Below are positions 18,818-27,428 of a stretch of 64,000 nucleotides of DNA, one piece after another. Where the stretch lies: assembly GCF_003217095.1 (NCBI RefSeq), contig NZ_QJSR01000007.1, positions 233,737 through 297,736 of the forward strand. Direction: 5' to 3'. The position numbers were made by a program, and so were the translations under genes. The notes beneath the pieces were generated by a model. That model was given only the letters and a program-made list of their open reading frames with translations, ran no database searches and was not told where the DNA came from. Source of the stretch: Rhizobium sp. PP-CC-3A-592. GTDB taxonomy: Bacteria; Pseudomonadota; Alphaproteobacteria; Rhizobiales; Rhizobiaceae. The number at the start of each line of letters is the position of its first letter. The first letter of the stretch is position 1.

Positions 18818-20089
18818 ATGGCAGATACATCGGCATCCCCCGCATCACCATCCCAGAGCAGTCCCGCCCCCGAAGGCATGTCGGCAAAATCGCGCCGCGC
18901 GGCGCTCATCGCCGCCATCTTCCTGATGGCGACATCGGCCATCGGCCCCGGCTTCATCACGCAGACGGCGACCTTCACCACCAAGCTCGGTTCCGCCTTC
19001 GCTTTTGCCATCCTCGCCTCAATCCTGATCGACTTCGTCGTCCAGCTGAACATCTGGCGGATCGTCACGCTGACGAAGATGCGCGCCTCCGACATTGCCA
19101 ACGCAGCCATCCCTGGCACCGGCTATCTTCTCGCCATTCTCGTCATCGTCGGCGGACTTTTCTTCAATGTCGGCAACATCGGAGGTGCCGGCCTCGGTTT
19201 GAACGCAATGCTCGGCATGGATGCGAAATGGGGTGGCGCCATCAGCGCGCTGATTGCCATCGCCATCTTCCTGTCCAAGAAGGCCGGCGTCGCAATCGAC
19301 CGGCTGATCGTCGTCGCCGGCGTGCTCATGATCGTTCTGACGCTCTACGTCGCGATCGTCTCGGCACCTCCGGTCGGCGATGCGCTGTTCCAGACCTTCC
19401 TGCCGAGCACGATCGATTTCGCAACGATCACCACCATCGTCGGCGGCACGGTCGGCGGCTACATCACCTATTCCGGCGCCCATCGTCTGCTGGATAAGGG
19501 CACGGTCGGCATCGAAAACCTCGGCGCCGTCAATCGTGCGGCTCTGACTGGCATCGCCGTCACCGGCCTGATGCGCTACGTGCTGTTCCTCGCCATTCTC
19601 GGCGTGGTGGCAAGCGGCGCTGTCATCGACATCTCCGGCAAGGGCGCAAACCCGGCGGCACAGGCGTTCCAGGCGGCGGCGGGTGACGTCGGCTACCGCA
19701 TCTTCGGCGCCGTTCTCTGGTTCGCCGCCATCACCTCCGTCATCGGCGCCGCCTACACGTCGGTATCCTTCATCACCGTCTTCAAGCAGGACATCACCGA
19801 ACGCGCCCGCAACATCGCGACCGTCATCTTCATCGGCGTCTCGTTGCTCGCCTACGTTCTCATCACGACGCCACCTGCCCAGATGCTTGTCTTCGTCGGC
19901 GGTCTCAACGGCCTCATTCTGCCCATCGGCCTGTCGATCTTCATCTATGCGGCATGGGCCCGGTCGGACCTGATGGGCGGCTACCGCTACCCGCGCTGGC
20001 TCCTCGTGCTTGGTGTCCTCGCCTGCGCACTGACCTGGTACATGGGCTACAAGTCGATCGGTCCGATCTTCGCACTGCTGACCGCGTAA
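18818..20089 (+). CDS. NRAMP-related carrier (YcsG-like), probably organic solute rather than metal
   Basis: Polytopic inner-membrane protein of 423 residues with about eleven predicted spans and the NRAMP-like opening SAIGPGFITQTATF. The metal-binding DPGN motif of TM1 and MPH of TM6 in true Mn/Fe NRAMP carriers are absent: the TM1 region reads FITQTATFTTKLG and the TM6 region VGGTVGGYITYSGAH. Bacillus YcsG, the same type, sits beside ycsF-ycsI-kipIA. Position here, first in a 5-oxoproline-type operon, suggests uptake of the cluster's substrate. A GAGGG ribosome site precedes the ATG. Substrate is unproven. Confidence 0.8.
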   Translation: MADTSASPASPSQSSPAPEGMSAKSRRAALIAAIFLMATSAIGPGFITQTATFTTKLGSAFAFAILASILIDFVVQLNIWRIVTLTKMRASDIANAAIPGTGYLLAILVIVGGLFFNVGNIGGAGLGLNAMLGMDAKWGGAISALIAIAIFLSKKAGVAIDRLIVVAGVLMIVLTLYVAIVSAPPVGDALFQTFLPSTIDFATITTIVGGTVGGYITYSGAHRLLDKGTVGIENLGAVNRAALTGIAVTGLMRYVLFLAILGVVASGAVIDISGKGANPAAQAFQAAAGDVGYRIFGAVLWFAAITSVIGAAYTSVSFITVFKQDITERARNIATVIFIGVSLLAYVLITTPPAQMLVFVGGLNGLILPIGLSIFIYAAWARSDLMGGYRYPRWLLVLGVLACALTWYMGYKSIGPIFALLTA

Positions 20090-20186
20090 GACCATGAACC
20101 ATCCGGGCGCAGCGCGATTTGCGTCCGGATGGAATGACAGATCTCTGCAGTGACCGGGTTCAAGAGAAAAAAGGGGCAAGATTGAC

Positions 20187-20954
20187 ATGAAATCCATCGA
20201 TCTCAACAGCGACCTCGGCGAAAGCTACGGCGCCTGGGGCATGGGGGACGACGCGGCGATGCTCGCCATCGTCTCCAGCGCCAACGTCGCCTGCGGCTTT
20301 CATGCCGGCGACCCCGCGGGCATTCTAAGAACCGTCAGGGCAGCTGCCGAAAAGAGCGTTGCGATCGGTGCCCATGTCTCCTATCCCGACCGCGTCGGCT
20401 TCGGCCGGCGCGACATGGATGTGACCCCGGACGAGCTTATCGCCGACGTCATCTACCAGATCGGTGCGTTGAAAGGCATTGCTGCGGCCGCAGACACCAC
20501 GGTGCGCTACGTCAAGCCGCACGGTGCTCTCTACAACCGCATCGCCAACGATGCGAAACAGGGCCAAGCCGTCATCGACGGCATCAAGGCGGTCGATCCG
20601 TCGCTGGTCCTGATGGGCCTTGCCGGCACACCGATCCTCGATCTCGCCCGGCACGGCGGCCTTTCCGTCGTCGCCGAAGCCTTCGCCGATCGCGCCTACA
20701 CGCCGGACGGCCAGCTCGTCTCCCGTCGGGAAGCGGGCGCCGTTCTCCACGATCCGCAAGCCATCGCGCAGCGTATGGTCCAGCTCGCGCGGGACGGCAC
20801 GCTGATGGCCATCGACGGCTCCACCATCCGCATCGAGGCCCAGTCGATCTGCGTCCATGGCGACAGCCCGGGTGCGGTATCGATTGCCCGCGAAATCCGG
20901 CGTGCCTTCGAGACGGACGGGTTGCGTGTCGCGTCCTTCCTCGACAATCGATAA
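20187..20954 (+). CDS. pxpA: 5-Oxoprolinase subunit PxpA (LamB/YcsF family)
   Basis: PxpA with PxpB and PxpC forms the bacterial ATP-dependent 5-oxoprolinase that opens pyroglutamate to glutamate. Family marks are clear: [23 protein letters not shown] at the N-terminus, [38 protein letters not shown] and [10 protein letters not shown]. 255 residues, full length. It lies 98 bases after the NRAMP-like gene and 18 bases before the next gene. Because a biotin carboxylase gene also belongs to this operon, the substrate or mechanism may differ from the Bacillus enzyme. Confidence 0.92.
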   Translation: MKSIDLNSDLGESYGAWGMGDDAAMLAIVSSANVACGFHAGDPAGILRTVRAAAEKSVAIGAHVSYPDRVGFGRRDMDVTPDELIADVIYQIGALKGIAAAADTTVRYVKPHGALYNRIANDAKQGQAVIDGIKAVDPSLVLMGLAGTPILDLARHGGLSVVAEAFADRAYTPDGQLVSRREAGAVLHDPQAIAQRMVQLARDGTLMAIDGSTIRIEAQSICVHGDSPGAVSIAREIRRAFETDGLRVASFLDNR

Positions 20955-20972
20955 CCCCCAAGGGAGAGTGTC

Positions 20973-21779
20973 ATGATTGCTACCGAGCATCTCCGCCATA
21001 TCGACGCCACGCCTGCGCGAACGGCACGCGAACGCTATCGCGCCGGCAGCGTCGCGCCGACATCCGGCGTGGCGCCCGGTTTCACCCAGGCCAACATGAT
21101 CGTCCTGCCGCGCGACTGGGCGTTCGACTTCCTGCTGTACGCGCAACGTAATCCAAAGGCTTGCCCCGTTCTCGACGTGTCGGACCCCGGTTCGCACGCG
21201 ACGATGCTGGCACCCGGCGCCGATCTGCGCACCGACCTGCCGCTCTACCGCATCTGGCGGGACGGAAAGCTGGCCGAAGAAACCGCCGATGCCAGCGCCG
21301 CCTGGGCCGAGCATCCCGATCTCGTGAGCTTCCTTATCGGATGCAGCTTTACGTTCGAGACGCCGATGGCCGAGGCCGGCATCGAGATCCGTCACATCAC
21401 CGACGGGTCCAACGTGCCGATGTACCTGACCAACAGGCCCTGCCGCCCGGCCGGGCGTCTCCACGGCAATCTCGTCGTGTCCATGCGCCCGATCCCGGCC
21501 GGCCGTGTCGCGGACGCCGCAACCATTTCCGGGCGCTTCCCTGCGGTGCACGGCGCCCCCGTCCATGTCGGCGCGCCGGACGAGATCGGCATCGCCGATC
21601 TTGGCAAACCGGAATTCGGCGATGCGGTGCGGATCGAGCCGGGCGAAGTTCCCGTTTTCTGGGCCTGTGGCGTCACCCCGCAAGCCGCCGTCATGGCGTC
21701 TGGCGTCCCATTTGCCATCACCCACGCGCCGGGGCACATGTTCATCACCGACATTCCGGATTCCGCCTACCACGCCTGA
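20973..21779 (+). CDS. D-glutamate cyclase family protein (YcsI/DUF1445)
   Basis: 268-residue protein of the family once called putative hydro-lyase DUF1445/YcsI. From memory, the mammalian relative DGLUCY converts D-glutamate to 5-oxo-D-proline and the Pfam family was renamed accordingly. Recognisable stretches: [70 protein letters not shown] and [20 protein letters not shown] ribosome site precedes the ATG. Between pxpA and pxpBC it would supply or equilibrate 5-oxoproline for the oxoprolinase. The bacterial activity is not established by sequence alone. Confidence 0.85.
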   Translation: MIATEHLRHIDATPARTARERYRAGSVAPTSGVAPGFTQANMIVLPRDWAFDFLLYAQRNPKACPVLDVSDPGSHATMLAPGADLRTDLPLYRIWRDGKLAEETADASAAWAEHPDLVSFLIGCSFTFETPMAEAGIEIRHITDGSNVPMYLTNRPCRPAGRLHGNLVVSMRPIPAGRVADAATISGRFPAVHGAPVHVGAPDEIGIADLGKPEFGDAVRIEPGEVPVFWACGVTPQAAVMASGVPFAITHAPGHMFITDIPDSAYHA

Positions 21780-21787
21780 GGTTCACG

Positions 21788-23386
21788 ATGCGCTTTCTTC
21801 CCGTCAGCCTGACCACACTGCTCGTCGAGCTTGCCGACCTCCAGGAAACGCTGGCCCTGTTCGCCTCGCTGGAAGCCGATCCGGTGCCCGGCATTGCCGA
21901 CATGGTGCCGGCCGCACGCACCCTGATGATCCGGTTTCACCCCGGCGCGACGACGCCAAAGGCACTGGCGCGGGAGGTGGCAACGCGCGACCTTTCCGCA
22001 CGAATCGCGCCCTCCGACAAGCTTGTCGAGATCCCCGTGCGTTATGACGGCGAGGATCTGGCCGACGTCGCGGACCTCACCGGCCTGTCTGTCGAGGAGG
22101 TTGTGCGCCGGCATGTGGAGAGCGAGTTCACCGTTGCATTCTGCGGCTTTGCGCCGGGCTTCGGCTATCTCGTCGGCGGAGACCCTGCCCTGCACGTGCC
22201 GCGCCGCCAGAGCCCGCGCACCCGCATCCCCGCCGGCGCGGTCGCGCTCGCCGGCGCCTTCAGCGGCGTCTATCCGCAGGAAAGTCCGGGCGGCTGGCAG
22301 ATCATCGGCGTGACGCCCGAGAAGATGTGGGATCTCGCCCGCGATCCGCCCGCCCTGTTCCAGCCGGGATACCGCGTGCGGTTCTACGATCTGGCAAAGC
22401 GCGCCTACACCGCCGCCGCACCGGTCGCAACAACCGACAGCGTTGCATTGGCAGAGGCACTGGGCGGCGTCTCCTTCACCGTCCTTGCAGCCCCCATGCC
22501 CGCGCTCTTTCAGGATACGGGCCGCTTCGGCCAGACCGGTCAGGGCGTCTCGTCCGCTGGCGCGCTCGATCAGGGTGCTTTTCACGCGGCCAACCGCGTG
22601 GTCGGCAATCCGCCAGGCGCGACCTGTCTCGAGATCGCGCTCGGCGGCTTCTCGGTCGCTGTTTCCGGCCGCACCGTCATCGGCGTCGCCGGCGCCCCCT
22701 GCCCTATCGAGATCCGTGATGCCGAGGGGCGGGTGCAGCAGGTCGAGACGTATCGCCCAATATCGCTGGAGCCTGGAGACGCCGTCACGCTGGGTCAGGC
22801 GCCGAAGGGCATGCGCAGCTATCTCGCGGTGCGCGGCGGCTTCGATGTAACGCCCGTTCTCGGCAGCACATCCACGGACACGCTGGCCGTGGTCGGGCCC
22901 GATCCGGTCACCAGGGGCGCCGTGCTCAAGGTCAATGCCGACACGAGCGATCTCACGTCGGTGTCGCTTGAGGAGACGCCGGCCTTCGCACATCCCGGTT
23001 CGGACGACGTCGTGACGCTGGATGTCGTCATGGGACCGCGTAGCGACTGGTTCACGCAGGCGGGAATCGACACGCTATCGTCGCAGCTCTTCCGCATGAC
23101 CCCGCAATCCAACAGGGTCGGCATCCGCCTGTCCGGCGATATCCCGCTGGAACGCAAGGACAAGGCGGAACTGCCGAGCGAAGGCACGGCGACCGGCGCG
23201 ATACAGGTGCCGCATAGCGGCCAGCCAGTGCTTTTCCTTGCCGACCACCCGCTGACGGGCGGCTACCCCGTCATTGCGACGGTTGCCGAATACCACCTCG
23301 ATCTCGCCGGACAGATCCCGGTCAACGCTCACATCCGCTTCCGGCCGATCGCGCCGTTCGCAGACATCGTGCCGGCCAAGAGCTGA
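21788..23386 (+). CDS. Fused 5-oxoprolinase subunits PxpB-PxpC (KipI-KipA, urea carboxylase CT-like)
   Basis: A 532-residue fusion. Residues 1-205 are the KipI/PxpB part ([40 protein letters not shown]). Residues about 235-525 are the KipA/PxpC part ([49 protein letters not shown]). In Bacillus and E. coli the two are separate. The same pair is homologous to the carboxyltransferase domain of urea carboxylase. Start at 21788, eight bases after the upstream stop. With PxpA this should make the oxoprolinase; with the downstream biotin carboxylase-BCCP it could make a biotin carboxylase holoenzyme. The fusion is visible; the reaction is inference. Confidence 0.9.
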   Translation: MRFLPVSLTTLLVELADLQETLALFASLEADPVPGIADMVPAARTLMIRFHPGATTPKALAREVATRDLSARIAPSDKLVEIPVRYDGEDLADVADLTGLSVEEVVRRHVESEFTVAFCGFAPGFGYLVGGDPALHVPRRQSPRTRIPAGAVALAGAFSGVYPQESPGGWQIIGVTPEKMWDLARDPPALFQPGYRVRFYDLAKRAYTAAAPVATTDSVALAEALGGVSFTVLAAPMPALFQDTGRFGQTGQGVSSAGALDQGAFHAANRVVGNPPGATCLEIALGGFSVAVSGRTVIGVAGAPCPIEIRDAEGRVQQVETYRPISLEPGDAVTLGQAPKGMRSYLAVRGGFDVTPVLGSTSTDTLAVVGPDPVTRGAVLKVNADTSDLTSVSLEETPAFAHPGSDDVVTLDVVMGPRSDWFTQAGIDTLSSQLFRMTPQSNRVGIRLSGDIPLERKDKAELPSEGTATGAIQVPHSGQPVLFLADHPLTGGYPVIATVAEYHLDLAGQIPVNAHIRFRPIAPFADIVPAKS

Positions 23387-23441
23387 TGCGCATGCACGCG
23401 GCAGCAACACGGTTACGGCCAACCTCAGAGGGAGGATTGTC

Positions 23442-25172
23442 ATGAAAAAAGTTCTGATCGCCAACCGCGGCGAAATCGCCGTCCGGATCATCCGCGCCTG
23501 CCGCGACTACGGCGTCGGCTCCGTCGCGGTCTATGCCGATGTCGATATCGATGCGCTGCATGTGCGTCTCGCGGACGAGGCTTACGGCCTCGACGGCGAC
23601 CGCCCTGCCGACAGCTATCTCGACATCGACAAGCTGATCGCGATCGCCAAGCGCTCCGGTGCGGACGCCGTGCATCCCGGCTACGGCTTCCTTTCGGAAC
23701 GCGCCGAGTTCGCGCGCGCCGTACAGCAGGCCGGCCTCATCTGGATCGGCCCCGACCCGGAGGTCATCGAGGCGCTGGGCGACAAGGTCCAGGCCCGGCG
23801 CATCGCAGCCAGCGTCGGCGCGCCGCTCGTTGCCGGCAGTGACGGCCCGGTGGAAACCGCAGCCGAGGTCTTAGCCTTTGCCGATGCCCACGGTCTTCCG
23901 GTGGCGATCAAGGCAGCGCATGGCGGTGGCGGGCGTGGTTTGAAGGTCGCCTGGAAACGCGAGGAGATCGCCGATCTCTACGAATCCGCCGTGCGCGAGG
24001 CCACGGCTGCTTTCGGACGCAGCGAATGTTTTCTTGAGCGCTTCCTCGACCGGCCGCGCCATATCGAGGCACAGGTGCTTGCGGACCGTCACGGTCATGT
24101 CGTCGTGCTCGGTACCCGCGACTGCTCGCTGCAGCGCCGCAACCAGAAACTCGTCGAGGAGGCCCCTGCCCCCTTCCTCAGCGACGCACAGCGGAATGAG
24201 ATTCATCAGTCTGCGGCAAAGATCTGCAAGGCCGCCGGCTATACCGGTGCGGGCACCGTCGAGTTCCTGCTGGGCGTCGATGGCACGATCTCGTTTCTGG
24301 AGGTCAACACGCGCCTGCAGGTCGAGCACCCGGTAACGGAGGAAACGACGGGCATCGACCTTGTCGTCGAGCAGTTGCGGATCGCCGATGGCCTGCCTCT
24401 CGCCATCACGGAGACGCCGGAGCCCCGCGGTCATTCGATCGAGTTCCGCATCAATGCGGAGGATCCCGGCCGCGGCTTTCTGCCGACGCCCGGCGTCATT
24501 ACCGAGTTCAGCCCGCCCTCCGGCCCCGGCATTCGCCTCGACAGCGGCGTCGTCACGGGCTCGACCGTGCCCGGCACCTTCGATTCCCTGACGTCGAAGC
24601 TGATCGTAACCGGTGCGAACCGCGAGCAGGCACTGGCGCGCGCCCGGCGGGCACTGGCCGAGTTCCGTATCGAAGGGATCGCCACCGTCCTACCCTTCCA
24701 TCGCGCCGCCATCGACACCGCCGATTTCCGCGGCAACGACGGCTTCAAGGTGCACACCCGGTGGATCGAAACGGACTTCGCCGCCCTGCCAGGCGCCGCC
24801 CCCCGCCCCCTCCAGCCTGCCCCGTCCGGCATCGTCCGAACCCACATCGAAATCGACGGGCGCCTCCACGCCGTGGGCCTGCCGGCAATGCTGCTGGCGG
24901 GCTTCGGGTCGGGCAACGGCTCGAACGGCGCAACGCCAGCGACGGCACCGTCCGAAACCGACCCCGCGATCGTCGCCGCACCGATCTCCGGAACGCTGCA
25001 GGTGTGGAAGGCTGCGGACGGCGCAGAGGTTCAGGAGGGCGATCTCATCGCCGTTCTCGAAGCCATGAAGATGGAAACCCAAGTCATCGCTCATCGCACA
25101 GGGCATCTGCATATCACGGCCGAACAGGGGACATATCTGAACGCGGGCACGGCCATCGGCTCGATCGATTGA
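23442..25172 (+). CDS. Biotin carboxylase with C-terminal biotinyl (BCCP) domain
   Basis: 576-residue biotin-dependent carboxylase subunit. The ATP-grasp biotin carboxylase core covers residues 1-445 ([72 protein letters not shown]). A linker with a partial BT-like stretch follows, then a biotinyl domain with EAMKMET, the Lys near residue 543 being the biotin site. Ribosome site GAGGGAGG. It resembles acyl-CoA carboxylase alpha subunits, but no acyl-CoA carboxyltransferase beta subunit is nearby; the KipI-KipA fusion directly upstream is the only carboxyltransferase-like partner. Substrate unknown; an acyl-CoA carboxylase paralogue with a distant beta subunit is the alternative. Confidence 0.9.
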   Translation: MKKVLIANRGEIAVRIIRACRDYGVGSVAVYADVDIDALHVRLADEAYGLDGDRPADSYLDIDKLIAIAKRSGADAVHPGYGFLSERAEFARAVQQAGLIWIGPDPEVIEALGDKVQARRIAASVGAPLVAGSDGPVETAAEVLAFADAHGLPVAIKAAHGGGGRGLKVAWKREEIADLYESAVREATAAFGRSECFLERFLDRPRHIEAQVLADRHGHVVVLGTRDCSLQRRNQKLVEEAPAPFLSDAQRNEIHQSAAKICKAAGYTGAGTVEFLLGVDGTISFLEVNTRLQVEHPVTEETTGIDLVVEQLRIADGLPLAITETPEPRGHSIEFRINAEDPGRGFLPTPGVITEFSPPSGPGIRLDSGVVTGSTVPGTFDSLTSKLIVTGANREQALARARRALAEFRIEGIATVLPFHRAAIDTADFRGNDGFKVHTRWIETDFAALPGAAPRPLQPAPSGIVRTHIEIDGRLHAVGLPAMLLAGFGSGNGSNGATPATAPSETDPAIVAAPISGTLQVWKAADGAEVQEGDLIAVLEAMKMETQVIAHRTGHLHITAEQGTYLNAGTAIGSID

Positions 25173-25508
25173 CCGAAGCCCGTTCGCAACAGGCGAGAAT
25201 TTAGTGAAACCTCGCGCGGGTTCCCCCTGCGCGAGACCAACGGCACGACCTTGACGCCATCATAAGCAAAGTGCGCCTGAGCGATATTTTCGGTCGCGGT
25301 CCCTATTTCCCATCCTCAAAGCACCGCTTCCAGCCTCTGCTGTCTGAACCGGCACCACGGCCGCTTTCGACTTCGTATCTTGAAGGCCTTCTGCAGCACC
25401 CCTTCGCCCGGCATCTTATTAAGCGAGCCGGAGCAGCATTGACGAATGCCGCATTCTGGCTTACGACTGACGAAATACAAAATTCGTCAGTCGTAAGGTG
25501 TTGGCAGC
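25173..25508. other. Intergenic region, carboxylase gene to TetR gene
   Basis: 336 bases. It holds a hairpin at 25211-25235 (CTCGCGC...GCGCGAG), a possible weak terminator of the upstream cluster, and the long inverted repeat at 25460-25497. An 88-codon frame at 25271-25537 overlaps the TetR start and has no coding character, so I do not call it. Confidence 0.5.
25460..25497. promoter_or_regulatory. Perfect 15-bp inverted repeat, likely TetR autoregulatory operator
   Basis: Arms CTTACGACTGACGAA and TTCGTCAGTCGTAAG are perfect reverse complements separated by eight A/T-rich bases. The repeat ends 11 bases before the start codon of the TetR-family gene. Length, symmetry and position fit an operator that controls the regulator and the downstream efflux genes; as RNA it would also form a hairpin over the leader. 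Confidence 0.75.
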
Positions 25509-26114
25509 ATGAGTATGGAAACAATCGAGATCGATAGCGCGCGGCAGGACACCGTCATGCGCATTCTCGATGCCGCCGAGACGCTGTTCCGGCATTACGG
25601 ATATAGCAAGACCAACGTCGCCGACATCGCGCGCGAACTCGGCATGTCCACAGCCAATATCTATCGTTTCTTCGCCTCGAAGGTGGAGATCCATCAGGCA
25701 CTCTGCAGCCGCATGCTGGGGGCCAGCTACGATCTGGCGCTGCGCAGCGCTGCCTTGCCCTTGAGCGCGAGTGAACGGCTGCGCCGATATGCGCTCGATC
25801 AGCACCGCCAGACCATGGAAACCATGATGGACGAGGAAAAAGTCCATGAGATGGTCATCGTCGCCATAGAGCGCGACTGGCATGTCATCGAACGACACAT
25901 CGATCGCCTCAACGACCTGGTCGCAAGCGTTATCGCCGAAGGCATCGCTGCCGGAGAGTTTCTGGATCAAGACCCTCATATCGCGGCCAAGTGTTTCGGC
26001 GCAGCCACCGTGACGCTCTGTCATCCGCAGATGGCGGCTCAATGTGTTGCGAAGGAAAATCGCGCCCAGCCGGAAGATCTCGTCGATTTCGCGGTCCGGG
26101 CGCTGAAGCCATGA
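25509..26114 (+). CDS. TetR/AcrR-family regulator of the adjacent RND pump
   Basis: 201-residue repressor-type protein. The N-terminal helix-turn-helix is typical: TVMRILDAAETLFRHYGYSKTNVADIARELGMSTANIYRFFASK (about residues 14-59). The C-terminal part is a variable ligand-binding helical domain. It is followed by the RND adaptor and pump genes on the same strand, and the perfect inverted repeat just upstream is the obvious binding site. Inducer unknown. Confidence 0.92.
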   Translation: MSMETIEIDSARQDTVMRILDAAETLFRHYGYSKTNVADIARELGMSTANIYRFFASKVEIHQALCSRMLGASYDLALRSAALPLSASERLRRYALDQHRQTMETMMDEEKVHEMVIVAIERDWHVIERHIDRLNDLVASVIAEGIAAGEFLDQDPHIAAKCFGAATVTLCHPQMAAQCVAKENRAQPEDLVDFAVRALKP

Positions 26115-26182
26115 CCGACCTTCACGTCCACGCCGACGCGGAACACCGGACCGCACGCCCCACACGCAACAGGAATACGACC

Positions 26183-27331
26183 ATGTCGAAACCATTCGCC
26201 CCAGCGACCCGCCACGCGGCCATGATCGCTCTGGTCTCAGCAACGGGTTTGCTTCTTGCGGGATGCTCCGAGGAGAAGGCAGAGGTGAAGGCGGAGGTGG
26301 TACGGCCGGTGCGGGTAATGACCGTGGCGCAAAACCAGACCGGCCGCACGCTGGACTATTCCGGCTCCATCCGGGCGCGTACCGAAACGGCTTTGGGCTT
26401 CCGTGTGGCCGGCAAGGTGACGGAGCGTCTCGTGGATGTCGGAGATCATGTGCAGAAGGGGGAGATCCTCGCCCGCATCGACACCACGGATTACGCCCTG
26501 TCCGTGCGCTCGGCCGAGGCCAATCTCTCTGCCGCCGAACGACAGGTCGAGACGGCGGAACTCTCCCGCAAGCGCGCCGAAGATCTGTTTGCGGCTCAGG
26601 TCTCCCCCAAGTCTCAGCTGGAACAGACGCAGCTGACCTATAATCAGGCGGTTTCCACCCGCGATTCCGCCCGCTCCGCGCTCAAGCAGGCGCAAAACCA
26701 GGTTTCCTACGGCGCTCTACCGGCCGATCGTGACGGGATCGTCACCGCTGTCGATGCCGAGGTCGGACAGGTGGTTGCGGCGGGAACGCCGGTCCTCACC
26801 GTTGCAGCCGATGGCGAGAAGGAAGTCCTCGTCGGCGTGCCCGAGACGGACATCTTCGCCTTCACGCCGGGCAAGACGGTCGATGTGACACTCTGGTCGA
26901 GCGCCGGCCTGACGCTGCCGGGCAAGGTCCGCGAGGTCGCCGGCAGCGCCGATGCCCGGTCGCGCACGTTTGCGGTCCGTATCAGCCTGCCGGAAAACGA
27001 GCGCGTTCGCCTTGGCATGACAGCATCGGTCACGGCTGCGCAGGAGAACGGCCCTGCCCTTGTCTCCGTGCCCTTGAGTGCGCTCGCCAAGGACGGCGAC
27101 AAGACGCTTGTCTGGATGGTGGATGCGGAAAAGGAAACCGTGCATGCGCGGCCCGTCTCGGTCGCCGATTTCACCGGCGTCTCCGTCCGCATCGCCGATG
27201 GCCTGAAGCCGGGCGACATCGTCGTAACGGCCGGCACGCAGTTCATGCGCGAAGACCTCAAGGTAAAACTGCCGGATGAGGCACTGGCCCACCAGGCCAG
27301 CGCCGAGGGATCGGCGCCAGCCACCCGCTGA
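26183..27331 (+). CDS. RND efflux periplasmic adaptor (membrane fusion) lipoprotein
   Basis: HlyD-like membrane fusion protein linking an RND pump to an outer-membrane channel. The start at 26183 opens a lipoprotein signal ending LLLAGC (Cys about 28). The barrel-sandwich (GKVTERLVDVGDHVQKGEILARID), the alpha-hairpin (SLSAAERQVETAELSRKRAEDLF region) and the beta-barrel parts are recognisable. 382 residues. An ATG at 26111 overlapping the TetR stop would add a polar 24-residue extension and is less likely. No outer-membrane factor gene is nearby, so a TolC encoded elsewhere is needed. Confidence 0.9.
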   Translation: MSKPFAPATRHAAMIALVSATGLLLAGCSEEKAEVKAEVVRPVRVMTVAQNQTGRTLDYSGSIRARTETALGFRVAGKVTERLVDVGDHVQKGEILARIDTTDYALSVRSAEANLSAAERQVETAELSRKRAEDLFAAQVSPKSQLEQTQLTYNQAVSTRDSARSALKQAQNQVSYGALPADRDGIVTAVDAEVGQVVAAGTPVLTVAADGEKEVLVGVPETDIFAFTPGKTVDVTLWSSAGLTLPGKVREVAGSADARSRTFAVRISLPENERVRLGMTASVTAAQENGPALVSVPLSALAKDGDKTLVWMVDAEKETVHARPVSVADFTGVSVRIADGLKPGDIVVTAGTQFMREDLKVKLPDEALAHQASAEGSAPATR

Positions 27332-27428
27332 TCGCTTTCGCAAGACTGCATCGAGCCTACCGAACCCCAGCCGAAGCGCCTGGCCCCGCCTCTTACCACG
27401 CGCTGGCAACCGACAACGGAACGACGTC

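Noticed and set aside
25271..25537. An 88-codon frame in the carboxylase-TetR gap
   Set aside because: Runs through the inverted-repeat operator and into the TetR gene, has no ribosome site and no family resemblance.
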